From the NCBI GenBank assembly GCA_050180895.1, contig JBFXDS010000016.1, positions 1 through 64,000 on the forward strand: a stretch of DNA of 64,000 bases. Reading direction: 5' to 3'. Position numbers and translations under genes: made by a program. The stretch's first letter is position 1; each line of letters begins with the position of its first letter. Positions 7,566 to 14,835 of this stretch are shown here, in pieces. This stretch comes from JBGPEQ01 sp050180895 (lineage in GTDB: Bacteria > Pseudomonadota > Alphaproteobacteria > Dongiales > Dongiaceae). The notes beneath the pieces were generated by a model, which did not search any database, was not told the origin of the DNA, and saw only the letters and a list, made by a program, of their open reading frames with translations.

Positions 7566-8957
7566 CTAGGCGGCGTCGGAGTCGGCGGCGCGGCCGGGCG
7601 CCAGCACCCGCTCGGCCGGGAAGCGCAGGCTGGCGCGGGTGCCGACGCCGAGCCCGCTGGCCAGCGACAGCAGACCGCCATGGCTCTTCATCAGCTCGCG
7701 CGTGAGCGGCAGGCCGAGGCCGAGTCCCTCGTAGCGGCGGTTCAGCTCGCCGTCGATCTGGCCGAACGGCGACAGCGCCTTCTCCACGTCGCCGGGCGTA
7801 ATGCCGATGCCGGTGTCGATCACGTCGATGGTGAGGCCGCCGAACGCATCGGTCGCGGCGGTCACGGTGATCCAGCCGCCGGCCGGCGTGAACTTGACGG
7901 CGTTGGAGAGCAGGTTGTCGAGGCACTTGCGCAGCCGCCGCGCGTCGGCGCGGAGATGCGGCAGTCCGGAAGCGATGTCGACCGTCACCGCCAGTCCGGC
8001 CGCGCTCGCCTGCGCCGTAGCGGCAGCCGCGGCGGCGCTGATGACGCTCTCGGTCTCCACTTCGTCCTCGTCCAGCTCGAGCCGGCCGTCGACGGCGCGC
8101 GCCATCTCCAGGATGTCGCCGACGACGCGCGCGAGCTGCGTGCCGCTGGCGGCGAGGTCGGCGGCGTACTCCTTGTATTTTGCATTGCCGAGCGGGCCGA
8201 GCCGCTCGTCGCGCATGATCTCGGCGAAGCCGACGATGTGGTTGAGCGGCGTGCGCAGCTCGTGGCCGACGCAGGCGAGGAACAGCGACTTCGCCCGGCT
8301 CGCCCGCTCGGCCGCGTCGCGCGCGTCGCGCAGCCCGTCGGCCAGCGTCTGGATCTCGCTGCGCTGCTGCGACAGCTCGCTGTTGCGCCGTGCCAGCTCG
8401 TCGTTCTGCGCGGCGATCGCCTCCAGCAAGGTCGTGCGCTCGATGATGCGGCTGATCGCCTGGCCGATGGCGACGCCGAGCTCGGCCTGCGCCGGCGTGA
8501 ACGGGATGATGCGCCGGCCGCCGCGGCCGCGCCGGTTGATGATCTGCACCACGCCGGTCACCTGGCCGCTGTAGTTCTTCAGCGGGAAGGCCATGATCGA
8601 GCGCGTGCGGTAGTCGTGCGCGCGGTCGAACCGGTCGTCGAAGCGGTAGGGCCGGTCGGCCGGGATCGCGTAGGCGTCGTCGATCAGCACCCAGTGCCCG
8701 GTGTCGGCGACGAACCCGGCGACGGAGCTGCGCTCGATCGGCACGGCGATGTTGGCCGGCGACAGCGCCACGACGTCGTTCTGCAGGCTCACCGCCTCGA
8801 GCCGGGCGCCGTCGTCGCTGCCGCGCTTCAGGTAGATCGTGCCGGCCTCGGCATTGGTCAGGAGCCGGCTCTTGCGCAGCGTCTTGTCCAGCACCTCGGC
8901 CAGCGACTGCCCCGGCTGGCGGTCGATATACTCGATGAAGTCGAGGATCAGGCTCAT
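7566..8957 (-). CDS. GAF-domain sensor histidine kinase, cytoplasmic
   Basis: A 463-residue protein without membrane segments. A GAF domain covers about residues 15-170. A coiled coil around 170-220 leads to the HisKA box VGHELRTPLNHIVGF with phospho-acceptor His232, then the HATPase_c domain with N box NLLSNAVKFT, G1 DTGIGI and G2 GLGLGL. No receiver domain or response-regulator gene is adjacent. It is the first gene of an operon with a small membrane protein and a TPR-membrane protein, so those may tether or modulate it. The GAF ligand cannot be told from the sequence. Confidence 0.92.
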   Translation of the reverse strand: MSLILDFIEYIDRQPGQSLAEVLDKTLRKSRLLTNAEAGTIYLKRGSDDGARLEAVSLQNDVVALSPANIAVPIERSSVAGFVADTGHWVLIDDAYAIPADRPYRFDDRFDRAHDYRTRSIMAFPLKNYSGQVTGVVQIINRRGRGGRRIIPFTPAQAELGVAIGQAISRIIERTTLLEAIAAQNDELARRNSELSQQRSEIQTLADGLRDARDAAERASRAKSLFLACVGHELRTPLNHIVGFAEIMRDERLGPLGNAKYKEYAADLAASGTQLARVVGDILEMARAVDGRLELDEDEVETESVISAAAAAATAQASAAGLAVTVDIASGLPHLRADARRLRKCLDNLLSNAVKFTPAGGWITVTAATDAFGGLTIDVIDTGIGITPGDVEKALSPFGQIDGELNRRYEGLGLGLPLTRELMKSHGGLLSLASGLGVGTRASLRFPAERVLAPGRAADSDAA

Positions 8958-9316
8958 GCGGGGACCGGTCCTGCCGCAGGGCTTCGCGGCCGCCCCCTGG
9001 CGGACGCCCCCGGCGCGCGTCGCAGTGTGCGGCCGGAGGGTTGACGAGCGGTAAATCCGCCCGTCGTTGCGGCGAGCGAAAATGCCGGTAAATCAAGGCT
9101 TGCCGGCGGCAGCCTCACCAAAAAACATGGCCAGATGGGAGTTTTTTGCGACTCGCTGCCGAAAAACGCTAGACGTAGTAGGTTTTTCGATGTAAGCCTA
9201 CCAAGTCTAGGGACTCGACCACAACCTCCGTGCAGCCGCCGCAGCCGAAGAGGCAGCCCGCAGGCAACGGTCCGGGGCCGGGTCCGGCCTGCATCCGTCC
9301 ATTCAGGGGAACGTCT
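8958..9316. promoter_or_regulatory. Divergent control region between kinase operon and hup
   Basis: The 359-bp gap is AT-richer than its surroundings. It holds two copies of CGGTAAATC (near 9046 and 9079), A/T runs at 9119-9125 and 9141-9147, and a dyad at 9169-9210: CTAGAC-GTA-GTAGG facing CCTAC-CAA-GTCTAG around a 14-nt loop. The dyad lies about 107 nt before the hup start and could be an operator or a 5'-UTR hairpin. No -35/-10 pair can be fixed with confidence. Confidence 0.5.
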
Positions 9317-9610
9317 ATGGCAGTAGCGAAGAAGCCCACCATCACCCAGCGCCAGCTCGCGGCTGGCCTGGCCGAGAAGCACAACCTGTCGAAGAAGGCG
9401 GCGACCGAGCTGGTCGACGCGCTCGTCCTCACCATCTGCAAGCATCTGAAGAAGGGCGACCGTGTCCGCCTGCCCTCCCTCGGCATCTTCCAGGTGCGGC
9501 AGCGCAAGGCCCGCATGGGCATCAACCCGAAGACGCGCGAGCCGATCAAGATCAAGGCCTCGAAGAAGGTCGCCTTCCGCGTCGCGAAGGAGCTGAAGAC
9601 CGCCATCTAG
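9317..9610 (+). CDS. hup: HU-family DNA-binding protein
   Basis: A 97-residue nucleoid protein of normal HU length. It has the family pattern: SKKAATELVDALVLTI, the turn GDRVRLPSLGIFQV, and the DNA-clamping arm RKARMGINPKTREPIKI with the intercalating proline. It bends DNA non-specifically and compacts the nucleoid. Start at 9317 follows AGGGGAA (9305-9311); an upstream in-frame reading from 9230 would prefix low-complexity sequence. It stands alone, with a hairpin close to the stop. Confidence 0.95.
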   Translation: MAVAKKPTITQRQLAAGLAEKHNLSKKAATELVDALVLTICKHLKKGDRVRLPSLGIFQVRQRKARMGINPKTREPIKIKASKKVAFRVAKELKTAI

Positions 9611-9622
9611 TGGTCTGATCCC

Positions 9623-9643
9623 GACGCTTGGGAACCAAGCGTC
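9623..9643 (+). terminator. Hairpin after hup
   Basis: GACGCTTGG (9623-9631) and CCAAGCGTC (9635-9643) pair perfectly around GAA, 13 nt past the hup stop. There is no T tract, so intrinsic termination is not assured. Confidence 0.6.
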
Positions 9644-9676
9644 AGGTGAATCAGCCCGCCAGGTCAACAAAAGCTG

Positions 9677-9803
9677 GTGGTTCGATTCACGCAGCGGATG
9701 GGGACCATCCGTTGCGACCGAACCACGAGCGCCGCCCCGTCGCGGCGACAGTCCTTCCGCGACGGCCCCGGCGCCGGGCGCTAGAGCCCGCGCCGGGGCC
9801 GTC
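9677..9803. repeat. Two further strong hairpins between hup and the cyclase gene
   Basis: The first spans 9677-9726: GTGGTTCG with CGAACCAC at the base, and GCAGCGGATGG with CCATCCGTTGC at the top (one mismatch). The second spans 9761-9803: GACGGCCCCGGCGC... against ...GCGCCGGGGCCGTC with a loop at about 9780-9785. Together with the hairpin at 9623 they fill most of the 279-bp gap. They may insulate hup from the next gene. Confidence 0.55.
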
Positions 9804-9889
9804 CGTCCTTCGCGCGCGCGGCCTTGGAATCGGGCCGCGCCCTCGGCACAATGGCGGCGAGGCCGGCGGCGGCCATCGGGGCGAGCGGG

Positions 9890-10714
9890 ATGGACCCCCA
9901 GACGCAGATCACCCAGCTTCTCATCCGGCGCCGGCGCGCCGCCGTCCTGGCCGCCGACGTCGCCGGCTACAGCCGGCTCATGGGCGCCAACGAGGAGCAG
10001 ACGATGAAGCGCCTGGATGCGGCGCGCACGATCATGGATTCGCGCATCCGCCAGCATGGCGGCCGCATCGCCAACACCGCCGGCGACAGCGTCATCGCCG
10101 AGTTCAACAGCGCCGTCGCCGCCGTGCGCTGCGCCGTCGAGGTGCAGACGGCGCTGGGCCAGCGCAACGCCGCGCTGGCGCCGGCCGACCGGTTGCAGTT
10201 CCGCATCGGCATCAACTACGGCGAGGTCATGGCCAACCGCGCCGACCTCCTGGGCGACAACGTCAACGTCGCCGCGCGCATCGAGAACCTGGCGCAGCCC
10301 GGCGGCATTCTCGTCTCCGAGAGCGTGCATGAGCAGGTCTTCGGCCGCGCCGCCGTCGCCTTCCGGCCGCTCGGCCTGCAGGCGCTGAAGAACATCGACC
10401 GCAAGGTTGCGGTCTTCGAGGTCATGCAAGGCGCGGCGGCGGCCGCGCCCTCCGCCGGCCGGGCGACGCCGGCCGTCCCGCGCCCCGCCGCGCCGGCCGC
10501 CCGCGCCGTGCCGCCGCGCGCCCGTCCCGCGCCCGCGCCGCCGGGGAGCCGAGCTTGGCCGCTGGTGGTGGCGCTCGGCTTCGTCGTCCTGCTCGCCCTC
10601 GGCGCCATCGCCTATCTCGTGACGACGGAGCTGCTGCCCCGCGCGCCGGCGCCGCAGCAGGCGCCCGCCGCCCCGCCGTCGCCGGACGCGGCGCCGGCCG
10701 GCGGCGCGTCCTGA
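9890..10714 (+). CDS. Class III nucleotide cyclase with C-terminal membrane anchor
   Basis: A 274-residue protein. Residues 15-180 form a class III cyclase domain: RRAAVLAADVAGYSRLMG with metal-ligand Asp23, NTAGDSVIAEF with second Asp66, and GDNVNVAARIE with the Asn126/Arg130 transition-state pair. It therefore appears catalytically complete, probably making cAMP. A Pro/Ala-rich linker leads to one membrane helix (about 222-246) and a short Pro-rich tail. The topology (catalytic domain first, anchor last) is unusual. ATG 9890 is chosen because homology begins soon after; ATG 9851 is an alternative. A FecR-domain gene follows 119 nt downstream. Confidence 0.85.
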   Translation: MDPQTQITQLLIRRRRAAVLAADVAGYSRLMGANEEQTMKRLDAARTIMDSRIRQHGGRIANTAGDSVIAEFNSAVAAVRCAVEVQTALGQRNAALAPADRLQFRIGINYGEVMANRADLLGDNVNVAARIENLAQPGGILVSESVHEQVFGRAAVAFRPLGLQALKNIDRKVAVFEVMQGAAAAAPSAGRATPAVPRPAAPAARAVPPRARPAPAPPGSRAWPLVVALGFVVLLALGAIAYLVTTELLPRAPAPQQAPAAPPSPDAAPAGGAS

Positions 10715-10833
10715 TCTCCCGCGTCCGCCGCCGCAACCTTGCCTTAACGACGTCCGCTCACCCTCCGTTAACGCCGCTCCCGTAGCTTCGGCCGGAGCAT
10801 CGGGGCGCCGGCAGAAGCCGGCGGGAGCATGTC

Positions 10834-11535
10834 GTGGTGAAGAATCATCGGGCGTCGGCGTCGCGCCGCGCCTGGCCGCAGGCCGTCCTGTTCGTCGCGT
10901 TCTGCCTTGTCGTCCTGTCGCCGGCCCTCGTCGGCGCCCGGGCGCAGGATCTTGCCGCCCTGCCGGCGCCGTGGATCGTCGCCGAGGCGGTCGCGCCGGT
11001 CGAGGTGCGCCACGACCGCGGCCGCTGGGAGCCGCTCGCCGCCGGCGCCACGATCGCCGCCGCCAGCGAGATCCGCACCGGCCGCGACGGCCGCGTCCTG
11101 CTGGTGCGCGGCGCGGATCGCGTGCAGCTCTTCGCCCGGAGCTACCTCGAGCTGCCGCCGGCGCAGGAAGACGGCGCCATGACCCGCTTCGTCCAGTGGC
11201 TGGGCCAGGCCCTGTTCGAGGTCGAGCCCCGCCCGTCGCCGCGGTTCGAGGTCGAGACCCCCTACCTCGTCGCCACGGTGAAGGGCACCGTCTTCGCCGT
11301 CGAGGTGTCGCAGGACGGCGCGGCCGTGGCCGTCACCGCCGGCACCGTCGCCGTCGCCACGCCCGGCGGCGCCGCGGCCGCGGTCTCCGCCGGCCGCACG
11401 GCGCGCGCCTATGCCGGCCTCGCCGGCCTCATCCTCGAGGACACCGAGGCGCCCGCCGGCCAACCGCCGCCGCAGCCGGACGCCGATCACGCCTGGCCGA
11501 CCCCGAGCTTCGATCCCATCGCCGACACCCGGTAG
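10834..11535 (+). CDS. Exported FecR-domain protein
   Basis: A 233-residue protein with an N-terminal hydrophobic signal (AVLFVAFCLVVLSPALVGARA). The mature part has a FecR/DUF-type beta-rich domain: APVEVRHDRGRWEPLAAGA, SEIRTGRDGRVLLVRGADRV and FEVETPYLVATVKGTVFAVEV. The C-terminus is Pro-rich and disordered. Start is a GTG at 10834 (a second GTG follows at once) behind GGGAG. FecR-domain proteins next to class III cyclases are a recurring alphaproteobacterial pairing, so a periplasmic input or output for the cyclase is plausible but inferred. Confidence 0.8.
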   Translation: MVKNHRASASRRAWPQAVLFVAFCLVVLSPALVGARAQDLAALPAPWIVAEAVAPVEVRHDRGRWEPLAAGATIAAASEIRTGRDGRVLLVRGADRVQLFARSYLELPPAQEDGAMTRFVQWLGQALFEVEPRPSPRFEVETPYLVATVKGTVFAVEVSQDGAAVAVTAGTVAVATPGGAAAAVSAGRTARAYAGLAGLILEDTEAPAGQPPPQPDADHAWPTPSFDPIADTR

Positions 11536-11555
11536 GGACCGGTCGGCCGCGGCGC

Positions 11556-12533
11556 CTACTGCTCCTCGAACAACAGCTGCAGCAGCAGGTCCTGGTCCCG
11601 GATCTGGCAGCCGTCGAAGGCGATCGCCGTCACGTTGCCGTCGAGGGTCTCCACGTAATACGGCCCGCTCCCCGTCTCGTTGGGGCCGACGAACTGCGCG
11701 TTGAACGTCACCTGATAGGTCGCGTTGGTCGGAGCCCCCGGCGGCGCGACGGTGATCGGCGGCGCCGGCACGAGAACCGCCGTCGCGCCCGAGAGGCGGC
11801 CGACGACCGGCGAGAGGCCGTCGTAGATCCAGCCGCCGCCGGCCGGCGCGCTGTCGATCGTCGCCGCATGGGTGACGACCGTCTGAACCCCCGCCGGATA
11901 GGCGAAGGCCGCGACCTGCACCTGCTGCACCGGCACGATCGCCTGATTCGGATCGTTCGTCGGATCGAGGGTGACCGACAGGTTCAGCCGCGGCAGCGCG
12001 CTCGGCACGAAGAAGAAATGCGTCGCCGCGTTGTCGGCGGCGCTGTCGCCCGCCACGTCGCCGCCGGCGTCGATGGTCAGCGTCTCCTGATACATGCCGC
12101 AGGCGAGCGCGCCGGCCGGCGGCGCCGTCGGCCCGGCCGTGCAGTCCGGGCCGGGGAAGGTGAAGCTCACCGCCGCCGAGTCGCCGGGCCCCAGCGCCGG
12201 CCCCGGCTGCGTGCAGCTGTAGAGGAGGTGGGTCGCCGGCGGCCCGCTCGACCAGCCGGCGGCGCCCGCCGTGCGCGAGAACACCAGCAGCTCCACCGCC
12301 TCGGTGACGTCGTAGCCCGCCGCCACCGGCAGCGCGCCGGTGTTGGCGATGTTGCGCGTCACCGTGATCGGCAGCGCGCCGCCGATGACGTCCACCTCGT
12401 CGTTGATGCCGAAGCCGCTGACCGCGACCGTGCTGGCCGGCGGCGGCGCATAGCCCTTGTCGCCCTCCCAGGCCAGGTTGCAGGCCGCCAATGGCAGAAG
12501 GCCGAAGAGCGCAAGCAGCCGAGTCGATCGCAT
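11556..12533 (-). CDS. Predicted lipoprotein, beta-rich, function unknown
   Basis: A 325-residue protein starting MRSTRLLALFGLLPLAACNLAW. LAAC is a lipobox, so Cys18 or close by is probably lipidated. The rest is rich in Gly, Ala, Thr and Val, in alternating strands that resemble Ig-like or CARDB-type domains (NIANTGALPVAAGYDV, then TLTIDAGGDVAGD). It contains several cysteines that could form disulfides (LLYSCTQ, PDCTAG, LACGMY, DGCQIRDQD). It converges on the FecR gene. A longer reading frame to 12707 only translates a repeat element. No family recognised. Confidence 0.7.
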   Translation of the reverse strand: MRSTRLLALFGLLPLAACNLAWEGDKGYAPPPASTVAVSGFGINDEVDVIGGALPITVTRNIANTGALPVAAGYDVTEAVELLVFSRTAGAAGWSSGPPATHLLYSCTQPGPALGPGDSAAVSFTFPGPDCTAGPTAPPAGALACGMYQETLTIDAGGDVAGDSAADNAATHFFFVPSALPRLNLSVTLDPTNDPNQAIVPVQQVQVAAFAYPAGVQTVVTHAATIDSAPAGGGWIYDGLSPVVGRLSGATAVLVPAPPITVAPPGAPTNATYQVTFNAQFVGPNETGSGPYYVETLDGNVTAIAFDGCQIRDQDLLLQLLFEEQ

Positions 12534-12652
12534 CCGGGCCCTCCCTTGCGATCTGGCAGATCCGCGAAACGCCGGGCGACTCCCACCCTGAAAATAAGCA
12601 CACCCCGCCGCCTGGGACAACGTTCCCGTCGCCCGGGGCGGCATGAAACACC

Positions 12653-12753
12653 CTGCGTCCTTCGACAGGCTCGGGATGAGGGGCAATCTTGGTGGCGCGA
12701 AGAACACCCCTCATCCGAGCCTGGTCCCCGGGTTAAACCCGGGGAAGGACGCA
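12653..12753. repeat. Dispersed inverted repeat, copy B, with a second palindrome embedded
   Basis: The left arm (12653-12683) matches the family at 6061 and 62490. The right arm starts at 12707 but is interrupted near its end by TCCCCGGG-TTAAA-CCCGGGGA (12725-12745), after which GAAGGACGCA completes it. The loop is in reverse orientation relative to the other two copies. It lies between a divergent lipoprotein gene and a small gene. Confidence 0.8.
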
Positions 12754-12870
12754 CCCTGCCGATCCAATGCTCCGCCCGAGCCCGGCTCGGAAATCGCCGG
12801 TCCCGTCTTAACCCCCGCGCAACCCTCCCGGCCCAGACTCGGGCCCGCCGCAACCCATCCGCGAATCGCC

Positions 12871-13371
12871 GTGCCCTACCGCTACCGCTTCCTCGCCGTG
12901 CTCGCCGTTCTCGGCCTCCTCGCCCTCTACGGCCCAGCCGGCGCCGTCCTCAACGGCCTCGTCGCCGGCCTGGTCGACGTGAAGATGGTCGAGGCCGACG
13001 GCACCGTGCGCCAGGCGGCCTTCGGCCCGCACGCCCCCTATCCCGCCTGGCTGTCGCTGCCGCCCGGCGCCGCGATCCTTTCCGGCGGCGCCTTCGAGCC
13101 GACGCCGCAGCACGGCGCCGGCGGCGCGCTCGACCTCGCCGTCGAGGGCGACGGCGCGGCCATGCTCGCCGCCTGGGAGTCCCGCCTCGCCGCCGCCGGC
13201 TTCACCGTGCGCCGCACGGCCAACCCCGCCGATACGCTCTTCGACATCGAGGCCACCCTCGAGGCCGAGCACCCCGCCGCCGGCCGCCGCCTCCGTCTGC
13301 TTCTCCGCCGCGCCGGCCTCGGCAGCCTCGCCCAGCTCTCCTACTGGGAGCCCACTCCGCCGGCGCCCTGA
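12871..13371 (+). CDS. Small membrane-anchored protein, function unknown
   Basis: A 166-residue protein from a GTG at 12871: PYRYRFLAVLAVLGLLALYG gives one N-terminal hydrophobic helix, either signal or anchor. The remainder is Ala/Gly/Leu-rich, with WLSLPPGAAILSGGAF and a segment AAWESRLAAAGFTVRRT that looks like an alpha-beta fold. The frame remains open upstream to 12643, but that part would translate the dispersed repeat, so the GTG is preferred. No family recognised. Confidence 0.55.
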   Translation: MPYRYRFLAVLAVLGLLALYGPAGAVLNGLVAGLVDVKMVEADGTVRQAAFGPHAPYPAWLSLPPGAAILSGGAFEPTPQHGAGGALDLAVEGDGAAMLAAWESRLAAAGFTVRRTANPADTLFDIEATLEAEHPAAGRRLRLLLRRAGLGSLAQLSYWEPTPPAP

Positions 13372-13388
13372 CGCGAATCGCCGCAATT

Positions 13389-13414
13389 GTAGGGGCGGGC
13401 GGCGCCCGCCCGCC
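13389..13414. repeat. GC-rich palindromic element
   Basis: GTAGGGGCGGGCGGCGCCCG... forms a tight hairpin (GGGCGGGCG 13393-13401 against CGCCCGCCC 13403-13411). It opens with GTAGGGGCG like the longer elements at 20966-21030 and 53794-53852, so it is a short relative. It marks the left edge of the accessory island. Confidence 0.55.
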
Positions 13415-13445
13415 GTCGTTCCGGGCTCGCTGTCGCGGCCGCTTG

Positions 13446-13615
13446 TTGTCGCCGGCCGATAACAAGGATGGATAAGGTCGCCATATTATCGTCGAGCGAT
13501 AATAAGGTCATTGACTCACGTCTATATTATCGTCTAGTGATAATAAAGATCGTTCCAAATTATCGCCAGTCGATAACATATATGCTCGCCCACCCATGTT
13601 AACGTCAGTCGATAA
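13446..13615. promoter_or_regulatory. Array of five 17-bp palindromic operator-like sites upstream of fic
   Basis: Five copies of TTATCG-N5-CGATAA occur at 13446-13462, 13486-13502, 13527-13543, 13560-13576 and 13599-13615. Start-to-start spacings are 40, 41, 33 and 39 bp. Copies 2 and 4 match both half-sites exactly; the others differ by one base in one half. Spacers are always 5 nt but differ in sequence (CCGGC, TCGAG, TCTAG, CCAGT, TCAGT). The last copy covers codons 2-7 of the Fic gene. This looks like a cooperative, autoregulated promoter whose likely binder is the C-terminal HTH of the Fic protein itself. Confidence 0.85.
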
Positions 13616-14783
13616 TATAACTCCGGACGCCGCTCCCCGAGCGGCGGGCCGCGCCGGCCGCTACGTCCGGCAGCCGACCGGCTATAGCGCCTTCATCCCC
13701 GCCCCCCTGCCGCCCGATCCGCCGGTCGCAATCGACGCCGAGTTGCAGCAGCGCCTCTCCGCGGCCGATCGCGCCCTCGGCCGCCTCGACGGCTCGATTC
13801 ACACGCTGCCCGATCCGGATCTCTTCGTCCTCATGTACGTCCGCAAGGAAGCCGTGCTGTCCAGCCAGATCGAAGGCACGCAATCCTCGCTCACCGACGT
13901 CCTGAAGGCTGAGGCCGAGATCTTCGATCCCGATGCGCCGCGCGATGTCGCCGAAGTGATCAACTACATCGCCGCCATGAATCTCGGGCTGGAGCGGCTG
14001 AAGGAGCTGCCCGTCTCGCTGCGCCTCATCCGCGATATCCACGCGCGCCTCATGCAGGGCGTGCGCGGCGGCGAGCGCGCGCCCGGCGAGTTCCGGCGCA
14101 GCCAGAATTGGATCGGCCCCGCGGGCGCCACGCTTCGCGAAGCCACATTCGTGCCGCCGCCGCCCGATGTCGCGGAAGCCGCGCTCGGCGATCTCGATCG
14201 CTTCCTGCACGCCGACGATCGGCTGCCGCCGCTCGTCCGCATCGGCCTCGCCCATGCGCAGTTCGAGACCATCCACCCGTTCCTCGACGGCAACGGCCGC
14301 GTCGGCCGCCTGCTCATCGCGTTCCTGTTGTGCGAGCGCAAGCTGCTGGAAAAGCCCGTGCTCTACATCTCCTGGTATCTTCGGGCGCACCGCCAGGAAT
14401 ACTACGAGCGCCTGCAGCAGACGCGCGACAGCGGCGACTGGGAGGGCTGGCTGAACTTCTTCCTGCGCGGCATCGCCGAGGCCGCCGACCAAGCCGCCGA
14501 CACCGCCCGCCGCATCCTGCTCCTGCGCGAAACGCATCGCCGCGCCATCGCCGAACGCCTCGGCTCCTCCGGCGGCCGCGGCGCCCGCCTCCTCGACCAT
14601 CTCTACCGCCGCCCGACCGTGAGCGTGACCGAGGTTGCCCGCCTGATCGGCGTCAGCTTCCCGAACGCCAACAAGCTCGTTGATCAGTTCGTGAAGTTGG
14701 AGCTGCTGACGGAGATCACCGGCCACGCGCGCAACCGGCGGTTTCTCTATGCACCGTATACGGAGTTGTTTGCAGACGCGTGA
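13596..14783 (+). CDS. Fic-domain AMP-transferase with N-terminal inhibitory helix and C-terminal HTH
   Basis: A 395-residue Fic family protein of the common N-domain/Fic/winged-helix layout. The Fic motif HPFLDGNGRVGR (227-238) is complete, with catalytic His227. SSQIEG at 89-94 fits the class II inhibitory motif (S/T)xxxE(G/N), so activity is probably autoinhibited through Glu93. The C-terminus (about 330-390: VTEVARLIGVSFPNANKLVDQF) is a DNA-binding HTH. Such proteins modify target hydroxyls with AMP. The ATG at 13596 lies inside the last of five operator-like palindromes; a downstream GTG/ATG start cannot be excluded because residues 2-8 are encoded by that palindrome. First gene of the accessory island. 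Confidence 0.9.
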   Translation: MLTSVDNITPDAAPRAAGRAGRYVRQPTGYSAFIPAPLPPDPPVAIDAELQQRLSAADRALGRLDGSIHTLPDPDLFVLMYVRKEAVLSSQIEGTQSSLTDVLKAEAEIFDPDAPRDVAEVINYIAAMNLGLERLKELPVSLRLIRDIHARLMQGVRGGERAPGEFRRSQNWIGPAGATLREATFVPPPPDVAEAALGDLDRFLHADDRLPPLVRIGLAHAQFETIHPFLDGNGRVGRLLIAFLLCERKLLEKPVLYISWYLRAHRQEYYERLQQTRDSGDWEGWLNFFLRGIAEAADQAADTARRILLLRETHRRAIAERLGSSGGRGARLLDHLYRRPTVSVTEVARLIGVSFPNANKLVDQFVKLELLTEITGHARNRRFLYAPYTELFADA

Positions 14784-14835
14784 GGGCCGATAAGGGCGCT
14801 GCGCGCAGCAGGATCACGCAATCAACGAGACAGAT

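Noticed and set aside
12643..12870. N-terminal extension of the small anchored protein to 12643
   Set aside because: It would consist of the translated dispersed repeat; a hydrophobic N-terminus begins only after the GTG at 12871.
13446..13615. Possible CRISPR array
   Set aside because: The repeats are 17 bp, palindromic with variable centres, and spaced 16-24 nt apart; they overlap a start codon and there is no cas gene. An operator array fits better.
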